The notes beneath the pieces were generated by a model. That model did not search any database. It saw nothing but the letters and a program-made list of their open reading frames with translations, and was not told the DNA's origin. The position numbers and the translations under genes are program-made. From Pithys albifrons albifrons (Eukaryota; Chordata; Aves; Passeriformes; Thamnophilidae): a DNA stretch of 64,000 nucleotides. This document shows, in pieces, positions 15,601 to 32,592 of the stretch (positions within the stretch are counted from its first letter, which is position 1; each line of letters begins with the position of its first letter). The DNA is taken from positions 5,407,738-5,471,737 of the forward strand of contig NC_092486.1 in assembly GCF_047495875.1 (NCBI RefSeq), written 5' to 3'.

Positions 15601-18300
15601 CCGGGACAGGGGCTGGGAGAGCCACCCGGGGACAGTGTTCAGCTCCCAGGAACAGCTCTGCCCAGGAAGGGCCTGGGATGTGATGCTTCTGCCCTTGGGC
15701 ACAGGGCTGGTATTTCTGCTTCCCATCCAAGAGATGATCCAAACATCCTGCTTGGAGCTGACAGGCAGACAGATCACTCACCACCCCCAAACCTGACTTC
15801 TGCCAGGGCCACATCCTCCAGCCCAGATCCCTGCTGGAACTCAGGATCTCCAGTGCAGGCAGAGAAGATCCTGGCATGCTGGCAGGTCCCTGGGCTGTAG
15901 GCAGGGATCCACAGGGGATATGGGCTGGGGGAACCAGCACAAGCCTCAGGAGCTGCAAGGAGCATCACAGCCTCAGCAGCACCCGCTCTGTGGCAGAGGA
16001 GCAAAGATCTTCCTCACCACAAGTTGAGCCCAAAACTTCTCACCCCACCCCGGGGACCCAGAGATGTTCCAGCCCCATCCGGTATGTGGGCCTGGAACTG
16101 TCAGTCCCCATTTAAACCAGCCATGAAGCTCATCCAGAGCCTCATGGAGAGGGGGGACCAGCTCCTGGGCTCCTCTCCCAAAACAGCACTGCCTGAGCCA
16201 GCTCCTCATCTTTTCTGCTGGATGTTTCCCCTCCCAAAAATCCCCCTCTGCTCATCACGTGCTGCTGAATGTGACTGAGTGTGACTCCTGTCCTGGGGAG
16301 AGCACCCCACTGCCATTCCTGGCCCTGCAGGCTGGAAACACGGATTCCCAAGCCCAGGAACGCAAACACTCTGAGTCAGAGCAAAAACAATCCCATTGGA
16401 GGTTTCTTATTCTTGGCTTGGACCCCCTAAAATGTGTGTGCAGGGGGAGGGGGGCTGTGCTCTCCTGATTGTTGCCTGCGGGCACCTCCTGCTCAGAGAC
16501 AACCCCCAAAATCTGGTCCCATCCTCGGACTGTGGGAGGGGGCACTTTATAAACCACTGGGTCCTGTCACGATTGGCAAAGCCCAGGATGGCCAAGCAGG
16601 GAATGAGTGACATCTGCTGTGGGACCAGCGCTGGCTCTGCTTCCCTTTGGCCTCGGGGACGGGGAGAGCACGAGAACAGGCGTCTGGCCCAAAAGCCTCC
16701 ACAAAAGGGTTTTTGCCCATAGAAGGGCAAAGCTGAGGGAAATTCGATCTCAGCAGTGCCCAGGCTGGGGGTGAGGGGGGGCAGAGCCCCAGCGTTGCTT
16801 CATCCCGCGGACGGAAACTCTGAGCGTGAGGGTCCCACCCACGGACCACAAACACCCCCCTGGCCAGGAAACAGCCCCCCCTGCAAACCAGGGCCTCTCA
16901 CCCAGCTGCACCCCCTCACCCACTTCCTGGCCAGGGCCCCCAGCCCTGACAAACCTCACACTCAACTCCTGCTCCCCAAAGTGCCCAAGAGTCAGCCCCC
17001 CCTGCACACCCCCCTCCCATCTCCGATGGGGAATGGGGCTCATCCCAGGGGCAGAACTGCAGGTGGGACCTGCAGCAGGAAGTGCCCACTGACCTCCTTG
17101 CCCACCTGGACACACTGGGCTCGTGTCCAGCCTCTGCCACCAGCACCCCCAGGGCATTTCCCAGCTTTCCTGCCATTCTGCCAGGGTGACAGCCACTCCT
17201 GGCGCTGCAGTCCCTTCCCATGTCCCTGTCCCCATCCCTGTCCCTATCCCTGTCCCCATCCCCATCCGTGTCCCTGTCCCCATCACTGTCCCCATCCCCG
17301 TCTCTTCCCCCGTCCCTGTCCCAGACCTTATCCCTGTCCCCATCACTGCACCCATCCCTGTGTCCCTGTCCCGTGTCCCCATCCCCATGTCCCTGTCCCC
17401 ATCCTCATGTCCCCATGTCTCCATACCCGTGTCCCCATCACTGTGTTCCCATGTCCCCCTCCCCATGCTCACCCCACTGTCCCCGTGTCCCCGTGTCCCC
17501 ATGTCCCCGTGTCCCCGCGCTCACCCCACTGTGCCCATGTCCCAGTGTCCCCATGTCCCCGTGTCCCCGTGTCCCCATGTCCCCGTGTCCCCGCGCTCAC
17601 CCCACTGTGCCCGTGTCCCAGTGTCCCCATGTCCCCGTGTCCCCATGTCCCCGCGCTCACCCCACTGTCCCTGTGTCCCCATGTCCCCGTGTCCCCGTGC
17701 TCACCCCACTGTGCCCGTGTCCCAGTGTCCCCATGTTCCCATGTCCCCGTGTCCCCGCACTCACCCCAGTGTCCCTGTGTCCCCGTGTCTCCGCGCTCAC
17801 CCCACTGTCCCCATGTCCCTGTGTCCCCGTGTCCCCGCGCTCACCCCAGTGTCCCCATGTCCCCGTGTCCCCGCGTCCCCGCGCTCACCCCACTGTCCCC
17901 ATGTCCCCGTGTCCCCGCGCTCACCCCACTGTCCCCGTGTCCCCGTGTCCCCGTGTCCCCGCGCTCACCCCACTGTGCCCGTGTCCCAGTGTCCCCATGT
18001 CCCCGTGTCCCCGCGCTCACCCCACTGTGCCCGTGTCCCAGTGTCCCCATGTCCCCGTGTCCCCGTGTCCCCGCGCTCACCCCACTGTGCCCGCGCCCTG
18101 CTCTCCAGCCCGGCCCGCATCCCCGCCAGCCGCACCGCGTACAGGTGCGCGTACTGGCGGCCGAAGCTGCGCTCGCCCAGCCGGAAGGGCTCGGAGCGGT
18201 CGCTGTAGCCCAGCACGGGCACCCGCGGGAACGAGGGGGGCTCTGCCGAGGGTGGGCCCAGCAGCCCCCGGGCCGTGGGGGCCGCCTGCTCCGAGAACAT
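12641..18300 (-). CDS. POLD2: DNA polymerase delta subunit 2 (p50), complete
   Basis: POLD2 is the B-subunit scaffold of replicative polymerase delta (also shared with Pol zeta) in the nucleus, binding POLD1 and POLD3. Ten coding exons on the minus strand join in phase: 18300-18081, 15358-15237, 14663-14540, 14464-14350, 14178-13980, 13883-13803, 13486-13329, 13212-13085, 12991-12890, 12798-12641. They total 1407 bases, 468 aa (human 469). Recognisable blocks are MFSEQAAP at the start, [50 protein letters not shown] (OB-fold region), the inactive phosphodiesterase core ([51 protein letters not shown]), and [13 protein letters not shown] near the end. An acceptor (ttttgcag) at 18328-18321 before the ATG suggests a separate non-coding first exon. 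Intron 1 (18080-15359) holds a splice-donor-bearing minisatellite; its part 15359-17200 shows no feature. Confidence 0.97.
17215..18094 (-). repeat. Minisatellite carrying copies of the POLD2 exon 1 splice donor
   Basis: The array mixes 'gtgtcccc'/'atgtcccc' hexamer-like blocks with about 13 copies of a block that reads on the coding strand CAGTGGGGTGAGCGCGGGG. That block is the true end of coding exon 1 plus its donor (last codons ...AQWG, donor GTGAGC at 18080-18075). Copies closest to the exon are spaced 60 and 52 bases. It reaches the exon edge and is degenerate toward 17215. Confidence 0.9.
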
Positions 18301-18431
18301 GGTCTGAGTCTGCCGGGGCTCTGCAAAATACAGGGGGCGTGGGGACCCTCACAGACCCACCCCGACCCGTCACTGCCACCCCAGGACACCACGGGCCCCC
18401 CAAAACACACACCGTGTCCTGGGCTGACCCT

Positions 18432-18451
18432 CCACACACACACACACACAC
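18432..18451 (+). repeat. Short (CA)n microsatellite
   Basis: About nine CA dinucleotides lie in the presumed 5' UTR intron of POLD2. Confidence 0.7.
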
Positions 18452-18539
18452 TGCCCTCCCCTCCCCAGGGCGTCCCCAAACCCATCCCGCTGCCAGCACC
18501 ATCCCACCCGCCCCCAGAATCCACCCCGGATCTGCCCAG

Positions 18540-18805
18540 GGCACCGCTCCCAGAGGGACCCTGCAGAGCCCCCAGGACCCCCCCAGGCACCAGAGCACCC
18601 CCGGACATCCCCAGGCACCAGAGCCCCCCAAGACACCTTAGGACACCCCCAGGGCCCCCCCAGGCACCAGAGCCCCCCAAGACACCTCAGGACACCCCCA
18701 GGGCCCCCCCAGGACACCAGAGCCCCCCAGGACACCTCAGGACACCCCCAGGACCCCCCCAGGACACCAGAGCCCCCCCAGACACTCCCAGGACCCCCCC
18801 AGGAC
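18540..18805 (+). repeat. Minisatellite of 'caggacaccagagcccccc' type
   Basis: About six units of roughly 40 bp built from 'ccaggcaccagagcccccc' and 'aagacacctcaggacaccc' lie in the presumed 5' UTR intron of POLD2. Confidence 0.8.
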
Positions 18806-18932
18806 ACTCCCCGGCACTGGGACCCTCCCGATCCCTTCCTGGCACCAGGAACACCCCGAGGCCACCACAGCCCCCCCAGGCCCCCAAACATGCAACAGTC
18901 CCCCCGGCCGGGGGTCCCGCAGTCCACGTACG

Positions 18933-18966
18933 GGGTCACAGGTCACAGGTCACAGGTCACAGGTCG
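18933..18966 (+). promoter_or_regulatory. Five tandem DR1-type nuclear-receptor half-sites
   Basis: GGGTCA at 18933, AGGTCA at 18940, 18947 and 18954, and AGGTCG at 18961 are spaced 7 bp apart, so each neighbouring pair is a direct repeat with one spacer base, the classical HNF4/RXR/PPAR layout. It lies about 50-130 bp from the POLD2 promoter motifs. Function is inferred; it could also be a chance short tandem repeat. Confidence 0.5.
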
Positions 18967-18999
18967 GGGGTCGCCGCCGGCACCGGGACCCGCCATGGT

Positions 19000-19090
19000 G
19001 GGGGGCGGGAAAAGGCGCGAAATCCCCTCGAGCCGGAAGTCGCCTGGGCGCGTGGAGGAAGTGACGTCACGCGATCGCCATGGCAACCGC
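19000..19090 (-). promoter_or_regulatory. POLD2: POLD2 core promoter
   Basis: A TATA-less GC-rich segment upstream of POLD2 holds two E2F-like sites (GGCGGGAAAA 19004-19013, GGCGCGAAA 19014-19022), an ETS site CCGGAAGT 19033-19040, a perfect CRE TGACGTCA 19062-19069, and an RFX-like CCATGGCAAC 19078-19087. E2F control fits an S-phase replication gene. The start site itself is inferred. Confidence 0.65.
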
Positions 19091-19099
19091 GGTGCGGGA

Positions 19100-19701
19100 G
19101 GGACCGTGGGGGGCCCGTGGCGACCCCCGAGTGCCCCAACACGACACAGGGACCCCCGAGGGAAAGGGTCTCATCCCTTCTCCAGAACATCGTGTGGTCT
19201 CCACTGACTTTGAGTCAGACCTGCAGTAACTTTGTGTTTCACGTTAATTTTGAGTGTAGCTGCAGCCAAGTCTGTCAGTTCTCACAACCAGGCAGAGCTT
19301 CAGACAAAGAGGAATTTAACCCTGGAGGTGCAGGATGGACTTTGAGAAATAAACCAAACACCTTGTTTAGATCAGAGTCTGAGCTGTGAGAAATGAACCA
19401 GAAGCCCCTGTCTGGATTCCAGGCCTGGAGCTGTGCCAGGTTTAGTGCAAAGGCCACGCAGAGATCAGAGCAGCCCTCAGAGTGTTCAGAGTCCCCCAAA
19501 TATCCTGCCTGGCTCTGGGGAGGGGGTTCAGTTCTAACTCAGGATACGAACCTGGAGACACAAAACTCTCCCTGAGCACCTTTGGTGGGGTCAGCCCCGT
19601 GTGCCCCGCGCTGATAACAGGGAGGGGTTTGTTCTGTTCTGCTGGACTGGATTGTTTCTTCATTCACCCCATGGGACCCCCTGTGTCCCCCCATGTCCCC
19701 C
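19100..19701. other. Intergenic stretch, no gene seen
   Basis: Moderate-GC sequence between the POLD2 promoter and the LTR. ORFs here are short and give no recognisable protein, and no repeat family was recognised. Confidence 0.5.
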
Positions 19702-20175
19702 TGTAAAGGGTCAGAATTGTTTATCAAACAGGATATGCTAAGTCTGCTGCAAATGTACCTGCAGACTGAGCTGCAGAGGATGTCCATGTCCTAAGAAAAT
19801 GTTAAACTGCAGAGTCGTTTGTTGACTGCCACGAGCTGCCAGTTTGGCAGAGCAGTTTCAGCAGAGACAACCACATGAGGAAGGAGGTGTTCTAATGACA
19901 CTTGAGGAGGACTTCTGCCTTCAGCCTCCACGACCCCAGGAGGCAGAAAAAGACCCTTTAGCAACAATCAAAGCATGCACAGAGTACACACCGAAACCAC
20001 AAACACGGAACTGAAGTGCTGACAAAAAGGAGGAACTTGGAACTGAGGGGGCACGTTGGTGGAGCGGAGACTCCCCCGCTCGCCCAGCGCCGCATTTTGC
20101 TGTTTGCTCGCTTGCTAAATGACAATAAATTTTTATTGGCTTGAATAAAAGACATTTTGGTCTCAATTTATGACA
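19702..20175 (+). mobile_element. Solo LTR of an endogenous retrovirus
   Basis: A 474-bp segment starts TGTAAAGGG, ends TTTATGACA, and is flanked on both sides by CCCCC (19697-19701 and 20176-20180), which fits a 5-bp target duplication, although C-runs are common here. It carries two AATAAA signals (20124-20129, 20144-20149) near its 3' end, as an LTR R region does, and its composition is AT-richer than the flanks. No gag/pol/env sequence lies nearby. Its 3' edge is about 200 bp upstream of the TATA box of the next gene. Confidence 0.7.
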
Positions 20176-20375
20176 CCCCCAGCCTCCCCAAGTCCCTCGA
20201 GCCCCTCCATGTCCCCCCATGTCACCTGTTTCCCTCCATGTCCCCCCATGTCCCCCGAGCCCCCCCGTGTCCCCTGCAGGGTGTGAGGCGGGAAGGGCTC
20301 TGGGGCAGCCGCAAAGATGCTCCGTTTGAAGGGTTGGTTTGGGGGTTCCCCCTCCCCCTGCAGCCCACAGGCCCC

Positions 20376-20383
20376 TATAAAAG
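20376..20383 (+). promoter_or_regulatory. TATA box of the NK-lysin-like gene
   Basis: TATAAAAG lies 80 bases before the ATG at 20456, so transcription should start near 20406. This rules out the in-frame upstream ATG only a few bases after the TATA box. Confidence 0.75.
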
Positions 20384-20455
20384 GTGTCAGGACACAGGAT
20401 GTCACCCACTGTCACCCACTGTCACTCCCCTGCTGTCACTGCTCGGTGGCTCCTC

Positions 20456-21543
20456 ATGGCCAGCACCCTCCTCTTGCTGCTGGTGGCGGCCACAGGTAAC
20501 GGGGACCCTTCTGGGGGGGATGGTCCCCCGAGTGGAGGGGACAGGGGACACATGGGGACAGCAGGAGTGGCAACCTGGATGGCTGTGCGTGGGGACCTGG
20601 GGGTGGCAGGGACGGGGAGGGGACAGGCAGGACAGGTGGTGGGGACAAGGCCCTCGTGGGGACCTGGGGGTGGCAGGGATGGGGACCTGGGGGTGGCAGG
20701 GATGGGGACAGGCACCTGGAATGGCAGGGACAGGTCTGAGTGATGGCCAGGGATGATGGGGACGGTTCCCATGTGGGGACAGGCAGCTGGGGACATGTGG
20801 GGACAGGGTGTGCACGGGGACCTGCAGGAGGTGGCGCAGAGGGATGAGGGGACAGGCAGGAGGGACGGTGGGGATGGGGCAGAGCACCTGGGGCGGTGGG
20901 TGAGGGCACTGGGGGTCCTGGAGACCGCAGTGACAGGCCCATGGCCACACTCACCATGCTGTCCCCACACAGTGGCACAGGCTGTGGACCCCCTGCCCTG
21001 CCAGGGTGACCCCACGAGCTGGTGCCAGGACATGGCCACGGCCACCCGCTGTGGTCGGGAGCAGCAGTGCCAGCGCCTCTGGGACCGCCTGGCCCTGGTG
21101 AGCACCCACCCCCCTGCCCTGCCAGGGCCACCCCGGGGTCTGGGCACCCCTGAGGGTCTGTGTGTCCCACAGGGGGACGTGGCCCAAGGGGACGAGGTGT
21201 TTGACGGGGACACCGCCAGGCCGGGCCGGGGCTTTAAGTGCAGCCTCTGCACCAAAGCACTGAAGATGATCCAGAAGATGGCAGGGGACGACCCTGACGA
21301 GGTGAGGGGTGCCAGGGCCGGGGGCTGGGGCAGGGCCGTGTCCCTGCAGCCCCCTGACCGCGGTGGCCCTGGCAGGAGGCGGTGACGGCGGCGATGCAGA
21401 AGGGCTGCCGGCTGCTGGGCCGGCTCCTGGGCAAGCAGTGCCAGAAGATGGTGAAGAAGTACCAGGAGCAGATCAGCCAAGGGCTGCAGAATGGGGACAG
21501 CCCCCAGGACATCTGCACCGCCATGGGCATCTGCAAGGCCTGA
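20456..21543 (+). CDS. NK-lysin/granulysin-like saposin-fold antimicrobial protein
   Basis: Four exons (20456-20495, 20973-21097, 21173-21301, 21376-21543) join in phase to 153 residues. A hydrophobic signal peptide (MASTLLLLLVAAT) is followed by a four-Cys saposin-A-like segment (residues about 21-54: LPC, SWC, TRC, QQC, ending QRLWD) and a saposin-B domain (about 76-152) with all six Cys in place (KCSLC, KGC, KQC, DIC, GIC). Helices 2-3 are basic (CRLLGRLLGKQCQKMVKKY), as in NK-lysins that disrupt microbial membranes. The AGDDPDE and LQN-D-P-D-CT pattern resembles chicken NK-lysin. The saposin-A part also recalls the surfactant protein B precursor, so an SFTPB-related origin cannot be excluded. 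A secreted or granule location is inferred. It faces away from POLD2 and converges on GCK, in the place MYL7 holds in human. Confidence 0.88.
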
Positions 21544-21854
21544 GCAGGGGCAGTGCCCACTGCACCCTCATCCTGCACCCCATATCCTGATCCTGCACCC
21601 CACAGCCTGACCCCACACCCTGTGCCCCACACCTGCCTGGGGAGTGGCAGGGTGCTTGGAGGTCCTGTGCCTTCTCCGCTGTGTCCTGGAGCAGGGGGAA
21701 GGCTGGAGGAGCTGCTTCCACTGGCCCCCACCTCAGCCCCTGCTGTTTCCTGTCTCACAGGGTGCAGCCCCGAGTGCACCACAAACCTCGATGTCCCCCC
21801 AGCCCCTGGTGCCCCCCACCCTGATATCCCCCACCCTGATGCCCCCTCCCCTAC

Positions 21855-21860
21855 AATAAA
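21855..21860 (+). terminator. Polyadenylation signal of the NK-lysin-like gene
   Basis: Canonical AATAAA 312 bases after the stop codon, followed by a T/G-rich run (ctttgtgtccctcctttgtc). Confidence 0.8.
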
Positions 21861-22045
21861 GTCCCTCCTCTGGCTCTTTGTGTCCCTCCTTTGTCTTCCC
21901 CAGGGGCACATGGTGACAAGGGCACGTGGGAAGCATCTCGGCTGCCCCCCACACGTGGGGCAGCCCCACGGGGGTGTCCCTGCCAGCACGGGGGCACACG
22001 AGGAGCGCTGGCCCGAGCGGCCGCAGAGAAGTCCACACACGGGCG

Positions 22046-22051
22046 TTTATT
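22046..22051 (-). terminator. GCK: GCK polyadenylation signal AATAAA
   Basis: TTTATT on the + strand reads AATAAA on the minus strand, 57 bases after the GCK stop. The GCK 3' UTR would then be very short, ending about 170 bases from the convergent NK-lysin-like gene. Confidence 0.75.
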
Positions 22052-22107
22052 GCGGGGCTGGCGCCGCCTGTGCCACAGCCGTGCCCGCCGTGCCGTGCCA
22101 GTCCGGC

Positions 22108-29662
<7,555 letters not shown>

Positions 29663-30364
29663 GGGGGCGGCGTGCGGGGCGGGCAGGGCTGGGGCCGGGC
29701 CGTGCCCCCTCTGCCCCGGAGCCCCCCACGGCGGTGCCCGGCCCGGGGCAGCCCCCTGCTCGGGTGGGCTCTGGGCTGCTCGCGCCTCGCTCCGCGGGGA
29801 TGCTCCACCTTCGCCGCGTTATCTCATCAGCTGCCCGGCCCGAGGGTCCCGCTGCCCGGCCCGGGGGTCCCGCCGCCCCCGGCTCAGCTGGAGGGGCACG
29901 GGACAGGGCGAGGGGCCCGGGGGGGCTCGGCCCTGGCGCCCCACATGCTCCCCTCGGAGGGCTTTGCTGCCGCCCTGCCCTCGCCCCTCGCCCGACGGCG
30001 GCTCGGTGGTCCCGTCGGGGGCTCGGGGGTCCCGTCGGTGGCTCGGTGGTTCCCACGTGGCACGGGGGGTCCCACAGCCCGGGGGGGGTCCCGCTGCCCA
30101 CTGGGATCCCACAGCCCAGGGGGGGTCCCACAGCTCGGGGGGTCCCGCTGCCCACGGGGGTCCCACAGCCCAGCAGGGGCTGCCCCGGCGTGTCGGCGGC
30201 GCTCGGCAGGGCAGGGAAAGGCAGGGACAGTCACCACGCCCCGGGTCACCCTGTGCCCGTCGCGATGGCAACGGCGCGTGGCCATGGCAAGCACTCCAGC
30301 GGCCCGATGGCAACCGGCGGTGCCATGGAGACCGGCCCGTCGGGGACACGGCACGGACCGGCAC
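29663..30364. other. GCK upstream region (CpG-rich), no gene seen
   Basis: Very GC-rich sequence upstream of GCK exon 1. No TATA box is evident. Long ORFs here are compositional and give no recognisable protein. Confidence 0.55.
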
Positions 30365-30570
30365 GGCGGGGACAGGACAGTGTCCCCCGGGTGGGACAGG
30401 ACACTGCCACGCAGGACGGGACATGGCAGTGCCCCGAGCCCCGGGGTGGGACAGGACAGTGCCCCCCGGGTGGGACGGGACACTGCCACCCAGGACGGGA
30501 CATGGCAGTGCCCCCGGGTGGGTCATGGCAGTGCCCCGAGCCCCGGGGTGGGACAGGACAGTGCCCCCCA
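30365..30570 (+). repeat. About 60-bp minisatellite, GCK-YKT6 intergenic
   Basis: Three to four units of 'gggtgggacaggacagtgcc' + 'cgggacactgccac' + 'caggacgggacatggcagtg' occur in tandem. Confidence 0.8.
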
Positions 30571-30879
30571 GGCCAGGCCAGTGCTCTGGGCGCTGGCGCT
30601 GGGCATTGCAACGGAACGGGCGCTGGGTCTGGGGACCAGCCCGTGGTGACCCCTGTGACCCCCCGGGGCTGTGACATCAACGCGGTGTTGGGGAAACAGG
30701 GGGGGTCAATGGGGTCCCAACGGGGTCAGGAACACCCCCGGTCACGGGGGGACCCCAAAGCCTCCTGGGGTTGGTCCGTGGTGACACCTCCTCGGGCACA
30801 GGAGACACCCGGACACACTCGCCCCCATCTCCCTCCATCCCCCCACACCCCCCCATCCACCTCAGGCCCCATTTCGCCC

Positions 30880-31425
30880 TATCCCCCATCTCTGCATCTT
30901 CTCATTTCCCCCATACCCATTTCTCCCATTCCCATACCCATTTCTCCCATCTTTCCCCATTTTCCCCATCTCCATTTCCTCCATTCCCATCCCCATTCCC
31001 ATCCCCATTTCCCCCCACTTCCCCCATTTCCCCCCATTCCCATCTCCATTTCCCCCATTCCCATCTCCATTTCCCCCATTCCCATCCCCATTTCCCCCAT
31101 CTCCATTCCCCCCATTCCCATCCCCATTCCCATCCCCATTCCCCCCATTCCCCCATTCCCAGCCCCATTTCCCCCATCCCCATTTCCCCCATTCCCATCC
31201 CCATTCCCATCCCCATTCCCCCCATTCCCATCCCCATTCCCATCCCCATTTCCCCCATCCCCATCCCCATTCCCCCCATTCCCATCCCCATCCCATTCCC
31301 CCCCCCATTCCCATCCCCATTTCCATCCCCATTTCCCCCATTCCCAGCCCCATTTCCCCCATCTCCATTCCCCCCATTCCCATCCCCATTCCCATCCCCA
31401 TTCCCCCATTCCCCCCATTTCCCCC
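30880..31425 (+). repeat. C-rich tandem array of cccatt/cccatc blocks
   Basis: About 540 bases of mixed 'ttcccatccccattccc' units with almost no G on the + strand. It lies between GCK and YKT6 and ends about 50 bases before the first YKT6 promoter motif. Confidence 0.92.
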
Positions 31426-31474
31426 CCGCGCACAGCGCCCCCTGCCGGCCGCGGCCCCACGAGGGCAGCTCGGC

Positions 31475-31693
31475 GCTGATTGGCCGCCCGGCTGAGGCCG
31501 GAGACAGCGGAGCCGGGCGCTGATTGGTCAGAAAGCTGAGGGGGCGGGGCGGCCCCGGCGCGTGCGCAGGACGCGAGCAACGCCGTGGCAGCGCCCGGCG
31601 CCGGCGGCACTTCCGCTCGTCGCGGTTCCACTTCCGGGTCGCGCCCATCGCCCTGTCGGCCGCCGCCAGCGCTGAGTCGCGACCGGAGCGTCG
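31475..31693 (+). promoter_or_regulatory. YKT6: YKT6 promoter and non-coding first exon
   Basis: Two inverted CCAAT boxes (ATTGG at 31479-31483 and 31523-31527), an Sp1 block GGGGCGGGGC at 31541, an NRF1-like GCGCGTGCGCA near 31558, and two ETS-type CACTTCCG sites near 31606 and 31629 make a typical TATA-less housekeeping promoter. A GT donor follows at 31694 (gtcg|gtaccg), a plausible end of the untranslated first exon. Confidence 0.65.
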
Positions 31694-31744
31694 GTACCGG
31701 GGCGGGGGGGCCGCAGGGTGCCGTGCCGGGGGCAGCTGGGCCGC

Positions 31745-32400
31745 GCGGGGCCGTCCTGGGGGGGACTGGGCCGGACTTGGGGCCACTGGGCTGTACTGGG
31801 AGGGACTGGGTTGTACTGCGGAAAACTGGGCTGGACTGGGCCATGCTGGGCGACTGGGCTGGACTGGGGGCGAGTGAGCCAGACTGGGGGCGACTGGGCT
31901 GGACTGGGGGCGACTGGGCTGGACTGGGGGCGAGTGGGCCGGACTGGGGGCGAGTGGGCCGGACTGGGGGGGACTGGGCTGGAGTGGGGGGGACTGGGCT
32001 GGACTGGGGGCGAGTGGGCCGGACTGGGGGCGAGTGGGCCGGACTGGGGGCGAGTGGGCCGGACTGGGGGCGAGTGGGCCGGACTGGGGGCGAGTGGGCC
32101 AGACTGGGGGCGAGTGAGCCAGACTGGGGGCGACTGGGCTGGACTGGGGGCGAGTGGGCTGGACTGGGGGCGAGTGGGCCGGACTGGGGGCGACTGGGCT
32201 GGACTGGGGGCGACTGGGCTGTACTGGGAGGGACTGGGTTGTACTGCGGAAAACTGGGCTGGACTGGGGGCGAGTGGGCCAGACTGGGGGCGAGTGAGCC
32301 AGACTGGGGGCGACTGGGCTGGACTGGGGGCGACTGGGCTGGACTGGGGGCGAGTGGGCCGGACTGGGCGGGCTGGGCTGGCTGGGCTATATTGGGAGCT
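31745..32400 (+). repeat. 20-bp minisatellite, YKT6 5' UTR intron
   Basis: About 30 copies of 'ggactgggggcgagtgggcc' with three recurring variants (gac/gag, gcc/gct, ccaga) run through the presumed first intron, ending about 190 bases before the YKT6 start codon. Confidence 0.93.
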
Positions 32401-32592
32401 GGGGTGTACCGGGTTATATTGGGCTGGGATTTTACTGGGGCCGGGGCTGGGCTGTACTGGGTTGTACTGGGGCCGGGGCTGGGCTGTACTGGGGTCTCTC
32501 TGTGGGGCTGCCCCGAGGGAGGGTTGGGGGTCCCGGGGGGTCCCGGTGCCCCCGCTCAGCCCCGGCCCCCCCGCCCAGGCCCCGCCCCCGCC

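Noticed and set aside
16756..19389. 877-residue plus-strand ORF rich in Pro, Cys, Val and Ser
   Set aside because: It runs through the POLD2 minisatellite and antisense to POLD2 exon 1; the sequence is a direct read-through of 'gtgtcccc' repeats with no domain.
20384..20455. Upstream in-frame ATG for the NK-lysin-like gene
   Set aside because: It lies immediately after the TATA box, before any plausible transcription start; the ATG at 20456 gives a clean signal peptide.
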